The position numbers were made by a program, and so were the translations under genes. DNA of 64,000 nucleotides, taken from contig CM037789.1 in the NCBI GenBank assembly GCA_021229015.1, positions 33,926,346 through 33,990,345 on the forward strand. The letters are read 5' to 3'. This DNA comes from Solen grandis (Eukaryota; Mollusca; Bivalvia; Adapedonta; Solenidae). Shown here one piece after another: positions 1 to 11,389 of this stretch; the first letter of the stretch is position 1, and each line of letters begins with the position of its first letter. The notes beneath the pieces are model-generated. The model ran no database searches. It saw nothing but the letters and a program-made list of their open reading frames with translations, and was not told the origin of the DNA.

Positions 1-327
1 TCATTGTTTACAGTATATGCATGTGTGTCTATTGGATACGCGATATTCATTATATTTATGTAATTTCAGAACGCTCTTTACAGTGTTGAAGAGACAATGA
101 TTTAAGTGAAAGCGCTGCCTTTTAAAAATTTTTGCAAAAAATAGAACTATAATTGTGTATTATTGCCTTTCAATCTGCAGATCACTCCTAAGCATCATTA
201 TTATAAACCGTACATTATTTCAGTCATACGGAGCTGGTAAAACAGATTGTAATAGATTGCAGATATTTATAACCTTCGGTCTTAAAAAATCTCAACATGC
301 GTCATATTTTGATTAAATAACTTTATA

Positions 328-618
328 GTGTTGTTGTGGTGGTGGTGGTGGTGGTTGTGTTTACCCTCGCTTCGACAGTATTTCAGTCATATAAGCGACG
401 TCCAGCTAATTACAGGGGGAGAAAGACCCCGGGGGGGGGGGGGGGGGCTATGTACAAGGCACAGAGGCCACCCAGGTAGAACCCCCGACCTACCGCAAGC
501 CAGCTGGAATGCTTTCTCACATGAAAAATCCGTAGTCCCGACCGGGATTTGAACTTACAGCGGTAAGGGACTGAGAGATTGTAGTCAACGACTGTAACCC
601 CTCGACCACGGCGGCCCC
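328..618 (-). mobile_element. SINE family 2 (tRNA-derived), full copy with 13-bp TSD
   Basis: The minus strand begins with a tRNA-like head: an A-box-like TGGTCGAGGGG and a B-box-like AGTTCAAATCCC. The body contains the family words ccagctggaa, cgacgtccagctaattacag and cgacagtatttcagtcat. It is flanked by perfect 13-bp repeats AAATAACTTTATA at 315-327 and 619-631, which define the insertion exactly. The 3' side holds a GTG/GGT simple repeat (336-356), and a poly-G run (429-447) interrupts the body. The coding frame at 328-552 falls wholly inside this element and is not a gene. Confidence 0.85.
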
Positions 619-631
619 AAATAACTTTATA

Positions 632-1245
632 TATATCAAAGAAAATATAATTCAGTCAGAATGTTTTACAATGATTAATAATAACAAAAAAAAACATCGT
701 GAATACGAAGAATATGTTTTAGCTTATTATCATCCCAACAAACATTGATACGTAACTTGTTTGACGTGATGATAGGAATACCAACCGACAAAAATCGTTA
801 AAATACTCACCCCTAGGAAAGTTAGACAGCAGAGCAAAATAAAAGCCCGTGGCGCTTTCAGCGAATTTTAGATTGGGCTTGTGCATGCAACTAATTTTTT
901 TTTTGTAAGATCGATTTAAATTTTCACTAAGTGAACATAAAAAAGTAATATTTAAATGCTTATTTTTATGTTAACTAAGTGAACATAAAAAAGTAAGACG
1001 TCAAAATTTACGACTTTAAGTCGCGTGCGTGCGTTATTTATGCGTCATAATTGCGTAAAACCCGGCACAACTGAGGCTCCGATCAGTTTATAACGTATAG
1101 TCGGTTCAAGTTTTTGATAAGTTCACTATTAAATACAGTGAAATGTTCAGGTAATAATATACATAAAAATCAAGGTAAGCAATCTACATGAACGTGACAT
1201 GGACCTGACGAGATAAAACTGGGAAAAAATAAAGTTAGTGGTTGA
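632..1245. other. AT-rich DNA, no gene seen; two short direct repeats
   Basis: No frame here resembles a protein. The 21-base word taagtgaacataaaaaagtaa occurs at 928 and again at 976, 48 bases apart, a small local duplication. Confidence 0.5.
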
Positions 1246-1250
1246 ATTTC

Positions 1251-1713
1251 TATGGTGGCATATTTCTGCCGGCCACTTATCCACTTAGCTATGTCGATTT
1301 TTTTCTGAAAAATTGTCACATAGTCAGTATCTGGCAAGTTGAAATCGTTCGTGTTATCCTCTTAGGTATCTTAACAGAACAAAACTGCCTGTTAGTGCCC
1401 ACTACTGCCAGCCATATATTCACTTAAGTTAACTGGATATCTCACCTTTTTTCAAGTTAGTCAGTTAAATTATGTGGATAACAAGCATTTTTTCAAATAA
1501 TTATCTGGAAAAAGGCATGGTATCCAGTTAAAATAAGTGAATATGTGATTGGCAGTAGTGGGCACTAACAGACAGTTTAGTCCTGTTATGATACCTAAGT
1601 AGATAACTTGAAAATTTGCTACTTGCCAGATACTAACTGAATATGTGACAATTTTTCAGAAAAGTTTCAACATAGCTAAGTGGATAAGTGGCTGGCAGAA
1701 ATATGCCACCATA
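1251..1713. mobile_element. Foldback element (463-bp imperfect palindrome)
   Basis: The left arm, starting TATGGTGGCATATTTCTGCC at 1251, is matched by the reverse complement of the right arm ending at 1713 over roughly 210 bases per arm, including ccacttatccacttagctatg and gttagtgcccactactgcca. The loop is short, near 1470-1490. ATTTC at 1246-1250 and 1715-1719 may be a target duplication, off by one base. No transposase is inside. The frame at 1242-1427 is the left arm and has no coding signal. Confidence 0.8.
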
Positions 1714-1719
1714 CATTTC

Positions 1720-3223
1720 CTTTACTATTATACGATTTTTTTCTAATTTATAGATATTTAAAGTTAACCTATTATGAACTAGTTCATTATAGTTTAACGA
1801 TATTGTAAATCTTTGTCCAACTGATATACGTTTATGACTTTACTGACTGTTTTAGTGACACATAGGTAATGTCTGACTTAGCCCCCATAACCTTCAAAAC
1901 AAACAAATAAAACGTTTGAGGTCTTATAATCTAAGATTCTTCAAACTTGGTTTTGGCGCTCCATGGATTATAAATCTAATGCATTATGAACATGTCGAAC
2001 ATTTTTGCCTTTTAAAATAGGGCATACTTGTAGAATCCACATTCGACTAGACAATCCCATGTTATATCGCGTTGTTCAAATAACATAGAGGTATAGATAA
2101 ACAAGAGCACCGCATGTGGATGCCAACGTTCATGTTTTTTAAGGACAAATTAAGTCTAAATGAACCATAGAGCTATCGTCCTTGTGGCCCGTGTAATAGA
2201 AAACAAGAATATATGAGGTTTGATGACCGATGGTTTTATAGTTGAGAAGTTATGGCCATCTTGTTTCATAGTAAATATTGTCCAGATAATAAAATGAATA
2301 AGTCTAAATCGTTTTAAGCAGCACAGCTTCTGTGATTATAGACTTGGCGTCAGGATAATGGTATCATACCGTTTGCCTATAGCAGCCGTAATATCGCCGT
2401 GTGGCAGCACTCCATATGTCAAACTTAAAGGAAGTCCCAACATATTTGAAATACATGTACTATTGATGACAAAGTAAACAATTTAACGAAATTACACATA
2501 CATATGCACACATACATACATACATACATACATACATACACACACACGCAATTTATTAAACGCCAAAGCATGTCTGTGTATTGTCAAATGCTGGTTAAGA
2601 TATATACATTTGTTTAATGCTACATTTTCACTATGTTCCCAGGGGCCATGGCAGACATGTTTGCCTGAACGTAGTGCACTCTGGGATTTTGGCCATTTAT
2701 TATCTGTATTTAAGTTATTCCCCCACGATCTTTAGCAGTATACCGTGACAGGCTGAGTAGGGTACAGGAGCCTGTGCCCCCATGGCACAAATGCGTGCTA
2801 CGTTTCAGGCCGCGAACTACCACGTACGTCAGTACGTTCTGTTGGGTTCCAAAACGTATCCCTCGTTCTGCTTAAGGTCTTAAACTATGGAATGGTATTT
2901 AAGCAATATTTACATTGTGCTTGACGATAATGACATTATGCTTGGTGGCAATGGCATGATGATTATACATTGTGCATGGTAATCATGCCATTATGCTTCC
3001 CATAAATAAACATAATAACCATCACAGTGTCCATTTTATTATCTGTCTGAGTTTTGTAACTTGGGGTAAGAAAATTGCTTTTTTCTTAAATTGTATCCTT
3101 TCATAAAGAGAGTCCCTACAATTTGAGGGGTAAAACCCTCTACAGGGGGTAAATGGGCATGTTATATTATAACCATCAAGGGTGAATTTCACTATCAGAT
3201 TATTAAACTTTAAAGTATGGATC
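1720..3223. other. Intergenic stretch with a SINE scrap and a CATA microsatellite
   Basis: No gene recognised. About 2347-2440 is a diverged plus-strand piece of SINE family 1 (gtcaggataatggtatcat, then gtgtggcagcactccatatg). About 2503-2545 is a CATA/CA microsatellite. The rest shows nothing I can name. Confidence 0.5.
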
Positions 3224-3237
3224 TAAATGACTTCCGT

Positions 3238-3547
3238 TGGATTGTTTGCTGTGTTTAACGTCCAGCCGACAGTATTTCAATCATTTGGAAACGATGCCTA
3301 CTTGAAACAGATATAGCGCTGCCACACTTTAGTATCATGCTGTAGACATGTGGCATGATAACACACCCATTCACATTTTCCTGACACCGGGCCAACCATT
3401 CCTGGAAACACCCTTTTATGCTGAGCGCCAAGCAAGGGTACTATAACAGTACCATTTTTACGACTTTGGTATGTCGTGGCCGACGATCGAACCCACGACC
3501 TCACGCTTCCGAGGCGGACGTCCTAACCACTCGGCCACCGGGGACGG
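3238..3547 (-). mobile_element. SINE family 1 (tRNA-derived), full copy with 14-bp TSD
   Basis: The minus strand carries a tRNA-like head with A box GGCCGAGTGG and B box GGTTCGATCGT. The body follows (cgtaaaaatggtactgttatag, cttggcgctcagcat, ggcccggtgtcagg, gtggcatgat), with a tail aacacagcaaacaa. Perfect 14-bp repeats TAAATGACTTCCGT at 3224-3237 and 3548-3561 bound it. The minus-strand frames here are SINE sequence, not genes. Confidence 0.88.
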
Positions 3548-3561
3548 TAAATGACTTCCGT

Positions 3562-4186
3562 ACAAGTGATCGTTGAGAAGTGTATTCATAATTAAAGTAA
3601 TACTTACATACATTTTCAGTTGGGTATCGTGAATTACGGTGTCGTGGGGGGGAATATTTTTTTCACGACATTGTTTTTTAACGACATTGTGTTTCACTGT
3701 ATATTATTCGAGCCGAAGAGTTAAAATACCTGTCTACATGTGATGAAATAAAAGAACCCTAATTGGTCAAAACAGTTTGGCAGCATCAAAAATTAATAAT
3801 AATAACAATAATAACAGTAATAATAAAACAATAGTTTTATTATTATTATAATATTTTAATGACAATGATAACAAAGTAAATAAAATCAGGAGATCTCTTC
3901 TTACCGGACTCAAACAATTCAGTGATTATTTTGCAAGAAACTTTTCATCTTTAATATTTTAGATTTCAACTCCACAAACAACAGCAACAACAACTGATAA
4001 CTGTCCTAGTTAACAATACAAAAGTAAAACTGACTTCCAATTTTGTGAGACTTTATTCTTATTATCTTTATAGATGCCCAAATTAATTTCTTTCAAATAT
4101 ATAAAACTTTAGTGTTTTCCAAAAACGTCTGTCGAATGAAACGTTCATACCATGTTAGTCTTGTATATAAGAAACATGTATTATAA

Positions 4187-4283
<97 letters not shown>

Positions 4284-6180
4284 AAATAAATTAATAAATA
4301 ATAATAAAACAATGTTAATTTAGATGTTCGCCCAGCGTCTAAGACGCATAAATATCGAGAAAGACGCACAATTTCAAAATATGTGCGTCCCGTCGGACAC
4401 ATGGAAATTTGATACATTGAAACCCGAAAAATCACGATTAATGATTTTTATGCACCGTTTAATCGATTTAATGTAGGAAACTATATTTTGACCAGAAGAA
4501 TGCCTTTTTTTTAAATTTTCGAACGATTTAACTTGTTAAACCTCTAGGTCTAATTGATAACCTAGCATACGCTTTGAATTAACTGCACATGTGATCAACC
4601 TTTGTGCGCATGCGTATAAAGGTGGGACTAGAGGCGTGGCCATAAAATCAATGTTCCGTTTATGATTAAATGCAGTAAAATGAACATGCCTCATGGAAAT
4701 AACACGCATTAAAAGAATTTCAGTATAAACTTGAACAATTTATAACAACGTTGATGGTTATTTGTTAACATTCCACCGAATTACTTTCAATTTCTCAAAT
4801 ATAAATTTTATTTAAAATATATGAAAGTATTTTTTTTTTCAACTTTAAAACAACTTTAATTGTTTGAGTAGGAGGCTACAAAAGTCGCAAAACGTCCGCT
4901 TGACGTCGACAATAAGCGCCCCCTTGGCGCGACCGTAGTGCAACATTTATAATTTATGGAAGAAACGGCCTGGTAGATTTTCATATAATTTGATAATTAC
5001 TTTATTTAAGGGATGGACTAAACAATGCAAATCTTTAATAAAAATCTTTCGGATAATTTTTCCTAAAATAAAAATGAAAATTAAGAATATATTTTTCCCA
5101 TGCTAATTTTCCAGATTAAATTCAAATTACGGGAGAGTGAACGTACGAAGTTTACATTCTCGGAAATGCAAATTCATCCCCTTTAAGTTTACAAGAAATT
5201 AATTTCTATATAAATTGACATAAGAAAGAGGCGACGATTTGTTTGCGCACAACCTAAATCTCACAAAACCGTCGGTGTTGACGTCGAAAACGACGTCATT
5301 TATAATTCCACCTTAATGACATTACATCGTATTATTGAGGCTTAAAGATTTTTATAGACGCGACAGGTTGAATGTAAGTTTAAGTTAGTGTTTTATCCAC
5401 GAATATTAATTCCCACGAAGACCTCACTTCTTTTGGAACATAAATCCACGAATAAATGTACCCATGAATTTCCCTATATAATGAACGAAAATTATTGTCA
5501 ACGAAAATTAGTGAATTAGTAACATATTTGCAGATATCTTAAGTCATTTTTTTCTTTGATACTGTTTCATTACATGACATCACGATGATAGATGATCTAT
5601 CGATCGGCCGTTGGAGATCAGTGATGTCGTGATATTGAAGGAAAAAAAATGAAGGTGTATAGTGCCTATATGATCTTAGGGCATTATGGGTGGAGCTTTT
5701 TGCGACGGTGACTGATTATGTCATAATTTGCATGTAACCTTATAAAATGTACCAGTGATACTGACTCTGACCTATCACGGTTACCGTCAATCAAACGGGA
5801 GTCGGATCCACAATGCGAGGACAAATGCAACGCTGAATGGCGTACATGACAATTTGTAAATATGTTATTGTTTATATTTAAACATTATGGATTTATCGCA
5901 GCGCTCCACTTCGCAACGCTTACAAAAATTTAATAAAAATATAAACGATAACTAATACATACGTGTATTAGATTGTCATCTAGACCCGTAAAGTTTTGGC
6001 GGATATGAAGGGAAGTCTGTAAAATTAACTTAACTAATTCCTAGTAACGATTAAAGGGAGGTAACAGATACAACACAACTATTAGGGCTAACATCAATAA
6101 TCTCCCATTTATCAGGAATTTTATATCGCTTGTGCACACGATAGCTTAAAGTTTCCGTAATTTATCTGAATCTGAATCAA
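3562..6180. other. AT-rich intergenic DNA with one large tetranucleotide repeat
   Basis: No gene or recognisable element apart from the AATA repeat listed separately. Frames in this stretch are short and low-complexity. Confidence 0.5.
4184..4312. repeat. (AATA)n microsatellite
   Basis: About 25 uninterrupted AATA units up to about 4283, then degenerate units. The FIYL-repeat frame on the minus strand at 4181-4435 is a by-product. Confidence 0.95.
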
Positions 6181-6204
6181 CAGGGGGCCGGATTTCAACG
6201 GGGT

Positions 6205-6245
<41 letters not shown>

Positions 6246-6265
6246 GGGGGGGGGGGGGGGGGGGG
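6205..6265. repeat. Very long poly-G tract
   Basis: Forty consecutive G (6205-6244), one T, then twenty G (6246-6265), with further G runs up to 6292. On the minus strand it reads as poly-proline frames, which are artefacts. Such a tract can form G-quadruplexes and is prone to length error in sequencing. Confidence 0.95.
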
Positions 6266-6581
6266 TTACTGGGGGGGTGGGCCGGGGGAAGCTCCCGGGA
6301 AAAAAATGTTTCCAATGTAATGTGGAAAATGCATCTGAAGGGTATTTCTGGGAGGAAATAATTGAGTTCTTTTTAAGGTAGTCACATGCATCCATAAATT
6401 GGCAAAAAATACTATCAAGTGCCTTGAAACTTGTTGTTGTCGGTTCGAATCCCAGTAGATTCAAAGTCGTTGTAGATCCCAATACGGAGTTTTACACAAC
6501 GGAAAGAGAGCTCCGCACTATTGGCGATGGCTCTGCAATGCAGTTTTGAATGCCTCACTGGGTCTCTTTATAACGAGTTAT

Positions 6582-7240
6582 AGTCAACACGTACCCACTA
6601 CCAAAACGTACCAAAATGGAGTCAAAACGTACCCGAATGGAGTCAAAATGTACCCAACTTTGGTCAAAATGTGCCCAAGTTAAATTATTTTTATGAATAT
6701 ATTTTGTTTTTATAGTACAATTAATATGTTTTAATGTAATGTTCATCATTAATATTTTGTTTTTTTAAAGAGAATTGTACAAAATAATTTATCAAAATGT
6801 TTAAACTAAATCAATTAAAGATGTTTATAATTCAATGAATAAAAGAAGCCAAAACACTCAATTGTAGAGATCAAAGGTACCGGTAATCATGTATTAAATT
6901 GAATAAAAAAACAACATTACTTTTATATATAAATAATAAAAAAAAATATTTTATTCAAAAATTAAAAGTATCAATGATATTTTTTTTGAGAATATTGATA
7001 TTCAGGACCTGAATATCATAAATAAGAAAACATCAACAAAGGACTTTAAAAAAAGAATGTTGTTCATGTAAAACAAATAACAGATTTTCAAACAAAATCA
7101 TGAATAACCTGACTAAAATATCAATAGTGAAATGAAAAAAAAAATAATACGAAAAAATACTTGGGTACGTTTTGTCCTCAAAATTGGGTACGTTTTGACC
7201 TCGAAAAGTGGGTACGTTTTGGTTTGGGTAGGTTTTGACT
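6582..7240. mobile_element. 659-bp element with inverted, internally repetitive ends
   Basis: The left end reads agtcaacacgtacccac and then taccaaaacgtacc; the reverse complement of the right end reads agtcaaaacctacccaa and then accaaaacgtaccc. Both ends consist of about four copies of a roughly 20-bp unit (GTCAAAACGTACCC plus a variable part), facing each other across an AT-rich core. No transposase frame and no clear TSD were seen. Minus-strand peptides with FDSI/FDQS and NVPxF repeats come from these units. It looks like a non-autonomous foldback-type element with subterminal repeats. Confidence 0.6.
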
Positions 7241-8497
7241 CCCTGACGCCAAACCCTCCTTTTCTTTTGAGGCACACACACAAAACGTCTGTGCTTTCAG
7301 TGCTTTGATTGCAGTATCCGCGTTTTAATTCATTTAGAGTTATCTCTCTTTTTCTAAGAAATAACAGCAGAAACAAATCAGGAAATTGGCAGGTATTCAT
7401 CGGTATTTTGTGTTTCTTTAATGCACCAGTCAGTGAGTGATTATGTTGGTTGGCTTATCATGCATGCAAACGAAACGAACAACACTCAAATCTTTCTAAA
7501 TATCGTCAGATTAATCCTTATCCTTGAATACATTAAATTTGTATAAATACTAAATAATTGCTTTCATTTATTTATTATAATAAATATTTATTATAATCAA
7601 CACGTATGGAACTGTATTGATGATTTACGAATACAAGTATGTATAAGATTGTGTCTTAAAACAATATATGCTACTTTCGATTTCGAGTTAGGATATGTTT
7701 CACATCTGCTTCTCTGTCTATCTATCTCTCTTTCTCTCTCTCTCTCTTATTCAGATCAATACATATCGTGAATGTTGTATAAAGGGGGTAAAGATAAACA
7801 GAAATAAAGCTGTGCTACTAGTGGAATGACTAAAAAGTGGTACCCGGCGTGTGCCCCACTAAAATTTCCCGACCATACATAAATGTAGACACACAACCTA
7901 CAAACACCCAAAATAATACACGATTTCACATTTTAAAATTTAAAAATAAAATTTAAGAGGAGGACCAGTGAAACCAGAGCAACGCCCTTCTCATGGCTCC
8001 GGCAAAGCGTTGTCACTGCCTACATTTTTATATAGCTCCCCCCCGCCCAGTGTGAACTTTTTGATCCGGTACTGTAAAATCTAGCCCCCCCCCCCCCCCA
8101 ACCAACACACACGCGCGCTCCTGTATGATATTTTGTTTTGTTTTGTCTTTGGTTTTGGTTTTGATTTTTTTCTTTTCAAACTATCGAATTAGCCGAAATG
8201 ATTTTAGAATTGCACAAGATAAACTTGAAATGATCTTTATATCATGCTTGCATATTTTACAACATATCACATCTATAATCGTTTGAAATTTATGCACTGG
8301 AAATTAAGTAGTTTACCCCTTAGATGAAAGGACTTGGTTCAAACCCCTTTCGAAACAGCAAAACCATTAAATAAAACCATTGTCTATGCATTGCGTTCAG
8401 CAAAGTTGCTTAGTTCTGGGACTGTAAACCCCCGGTGTCAAAACAATATGACTGGGTGTGGTGTAAATACCACTCATCTACATGCACGCAACCTTAG
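7241..8497. other. Intergenic; SINE scrap near its end
   Basis: No gene recognised. It has a TCTC-rich patch near 7715-7748, a poly-C run at 8085-8099, and a diverged plus-strand SINE family 1 fragment at about 8425-8492 (ccccggtgtcaaaacaatatg, actgggtgtggtgta). Confidence 0.45.
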
Positions 8498-8503
8498 CAA
8501 TAC

Positions 8504-8979
8504 CAGGCCGTCAACTGATTCCTATATTCCTATATTTTCCTATATTTTTGATTAATTTTTTTCTATATTTTTGGCCAAAAAAATGTCGCAAATCATAATG
8601 AAAAAAAAAACTAGATAACTAAAAGTTTGCAGTTGAAAACTGATTTTTATCTATCAGAGTATCTCCATCTTTGAAAGGTTTTAGTGGCTCATCCATTCGG
8701 ACATCTTTGATGCAGGGTTTTCCAAACTACAAATTGTAAAACAATATCCCAGCCTAGTGAAGATTTTGTAGAAACATTTGCTTTTAGTAAAATTCAAGTT
8801 TAATGATAATAACATGTAAACAATTATATAGATTTTTAAACATTGCCTCGGAGTGAAGACTTTAACTGGAAAATTCCTAAATTTTGTCAAAAAAATGGCC
8901 TTATACTCCCTATATTTTCAAGATAAAAAAAAATCCTATATTTTTCCTATATTTTGATCAAAACTCAGTTGACAGCCTG
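8504..8979. mobile_element. 476-bp MITE with 15-bp TIRs and 6-bp TSD
   Basis: The left end CAGGCCGTCAACTGA and the reverse complement of the right end CAGGCTGTCAACTGA match at 14 of 15 positions. They are flanked by a perfect direct repeat CAATAC at 8498-8503 and 8980-8985. Internal sequence near both ends is rich in cctatatttt units facing opposite ways. It has no coding capacity for a transposase. The CAGG start with TGTCAA resembles hAT-type ends, but hAT elements normally make 8-bp duplications, so the superfamily is open. Confidence 0.82.
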
Positions 8980-9089
8980 CAATACTGTAATTTACGAGTG
9001 TTTATTTGATATCAAAACATTCGAGTTTAAGATTATTTTGAATCATATCACCTCAAAACGCACATTTGCCTGTCATATGAGTCTTTGTT

Positions 9090-9595
9090 TTTTTTTAAAT
9101 CACAAGAGTACAACGTGCTCAAGTTGAGCTATTGTGGTCAACATTCGTCCATCGTTGTGCGTCGTCAGTCGTCCATCGTGCGGCATCAACAATTTTCTTT
9201 AAAATACATCTTCTCTGAAACCACTCGTCAGAAATTTATGTAATTTGGATTGAATATTCTCAGGTTGCTTTTCACGTGAGTTTCTTAATTTAGTATGATG
9301 ACAGATCAGTGCAGAGCTCTGGTTGCCGTGCCAACAAACATATTTTTACTTTAACATATTTGAATAAAATTTCGTCTGAAACCGTTGGTCAGAATGTTAT
9401 TTCATTTGGCACAAATGGTCACCTTATAGCTGCCTATCATAATTGTTAAAATAATGTTGATCCAATAAAAATGAGGCCCCTAAGGGTGGTGGTTGTTTCC
9501 AAATATACTAACTCAACATACAAATCAAAAATATTCTTCAGTGAAACCGATGGTTAGAATTTAATATAGTTTAGTTCCTCCGTGGGGAAAGTCAC
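9090..9595 (+). repeat. Interspersed bivalve-type repeat, internally repetitive
   Basis: It contains hallmark phrases tccatcgttgtgcgtcgtcag, caacaattttctt, cttctctgaaaccactcgtcagaa and gagctctggttgccgtgcc, repeated with decay. The same phrases recur at 9700, 9990, 10120, 33230 and 36490. It is non-coding, of the kind I know to be abundant in bivalve genomes; the element class is not known to me. Confidence 0.6.
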
Positions 9596-9596
9596 T

Positions 9597-9659
9597 GAAT
9601 TTAACACTCATTCAACCCCTTACCGCGTTGGTTCGAATCCCGCCAGGGTCATTCGGATT
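9597..9659 (+). mobile_element. Head part of a split SINE family 2 copy
   Basis: Plus-strand B-box region (ggttcgaatcccgccaggg, then tcattcggatttt) of SINE family 2. Its body resumes about 850 bases later at 10508, so another repeat has apparently landed inside it. Confidence 0.6.
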
Positions 9660-10507
9660 TTTAGCTCACCTGAGCAAAGTTCAGGGTGAGCTTTTGTGAT
9701 CACTTGATTGTCCGTTGTGCGTCAACAATTACAACAATCTTCTCCTCTGAAACTACCAGACGGATTTTCATCAACTTTTGCCAAATTGATACTTGTGATA
9801 GCCTAATGCAAATTTCTATTTTTTTAAATTCCATTAAAAACTTTGGAGACCCACAGGTTTGATATTTGATACATAGCATCAGCTTATGTTGCCTCATTAT
9901 TAATGGAAAATATGTGTCCCTGGGGTCACAATGGGCCACGCTCAAGGACCACGCTCAAGGACCACACCCGGATTTTTGTATAGAACTTTTTAGGGAATTC
10001 TTGAAAAATGTTCTTTGTTGAAACCACTCCATTGATTTTCAGCAAATGTCACTAAAATGATACTTATTAAGCCTGAGGCTAATATCTATTTTTTTTATTG
10101 AATTTCATGATGAACTTTGGTTGCCATGGCAACCAGAAAGCATAACTTCAAAATGCGTTTTTTTTTTTTTTCAGAAACATACAGACCTACAGATTTAATA
10201 TTTGGTACTTTAGCATCAGCTTCTGGCGCCTCAAAACTATCAACAAATATATTCATCAGTGTTTACATGAAGACTCTCCCGGGACCACACCCACATTTTG
10301 TAAGGAAAACAAAAAAAAATCATTACTTCTGAAACCATTGGTTGGATCATGAAGAACTTTTGTTGCCATGGCAACCAGAATTCATAACTATAAAATTCAT
10401 TATCTTAGAAACATACAGACCTACAGCTTTGATTTTTGGTATATAGTACCCTCTCATGGTTCCGGCCTTTCTACAACAAACCAAATTCAGTCGAGCGATT
10501 TAGGGCC
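9660..10507 (+). repeat. Interspersed repeat inserted within a SINE
   Basis: It opens with a hairpin: AGCTCACCTGAGC at 9662 faces GTTCAGGGTGAGCT. It goes on with tgtccgttgtgcgtcaaca, several copies of 'tctgaaaccac...gattttc', and three copies of ttggttgccatggcaaccaga-like sequence (10118, 10361 and a weaker one). Each internal module is roughly 200-250 bases. The frames at 10117-10332 and 10368-10652 are repeat sequence. Confidence 0.6.
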
Positions 10508-10665
10508 ATCTTGTCATGTGAGGAAGCCTTCCAGCTGGCTTGCGGTAGGTCGGTGGTTCTACCAAGATGCCTCCGTGAATTCGAGGTCTTCCTCCACCTG
10601 TTTTTTAGTTGGACGTCACTATATGACTGAAATACTGTCGAAGCGACAGTAAACTCAAACAGTCA
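10508..10665 (+). mobile_element. Body and tail of the split SINE family 2 copy
   Basis: Plus-strand family 2 body: tcatgtgaggaagccttcca, gctggcttgcggtaggtcgg, ttggacgtcactatatgact, gaaatactgtcgaagcgaca, then a gtaaactcaa tail. It completes the head at 9597-9659. Confidence 0.7.
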
Positions 10666-10986
10666 AGTCAAGTCTACTCAAATCATGAAATGTGTTGTTT
10701 TTTTTCACCGATCTTTATAGATATACTGAATCATTAAACACGTACTGCCTGTTGTATTGTAAGGACAGTCATAGGACTTACTAAGAATGATCTGTTTCTA
10801 AGGATTTCAAATATTCATAAACATTGATTATAAGAACAGATGAAATTAATTAAAAAAGTTATAAATGTGTACAACTGAAAACGCATTTTTACACGAAAAC
10901 GAAATAAGAAGGATTCTTACAAACGTTTATCATACATTTACTTTATAAAACTAACCTCACAACTGAAAATATTAAAATATGTTGAA

Positions 10987-11263
10987 TCGGGAGCGGGAGG
11001 TCGTGGGTTCGATCCCCAACCGCAACTTACTAAAAGTCGTAAAAAATGGTACTGTTATAGCCCCCTTGCTTGGCGCTCAGCATATAGGGGTAGTTGCAGG
11101 ACTGAATGGCCCGGTGTCAGGATAATGTGACTGGGTGTGGTATCATGCCACATGTCTAGGGCGTGATACTGCAGTGTGGCAGCACAATATCTATCTCAAA
11201 TAGACATCGTCTCTAAATGACCTAAATACTGTTGGTGGGACGTTAACCCAACAAACAAACATA
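10987..11263 (+). mobile_element. SINE family 1, 5'-truncated, just upstream of the TRIM-like exon
   Basis: It starts within the tRNA-like head (gggagcgggaggtcgtgg, B box GGTTCGATCCC), so the A box is missing. The full body and the aacccaacaaacaaac tail are present. ATGTTGAA at 10979-10986 and 11264-11271 is a likely TSD. Truncation removes half of the Pol III promoter. Confidence 0.8.
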
Positions 11264-11389
11264 ATGTTGAAATGTGTACGAATATAATTGTTAAGTGTTT
11301 CGTTGTAAAATCTCACTTTTCCATAGCGTGCATATTACAAGGGAAACAACTCCGATTGTATGATTCAAGAAGAGTAAGATTTGTCTTTC

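Noticed and set aside
4181..4435. FIYL-repeat membrane-like frame
   Set aside because: Translation of the AATA microsatellite.
6121..6482. Poly-proline protein on the minus strand
   Set aside because: Translation of the poly-G tract.
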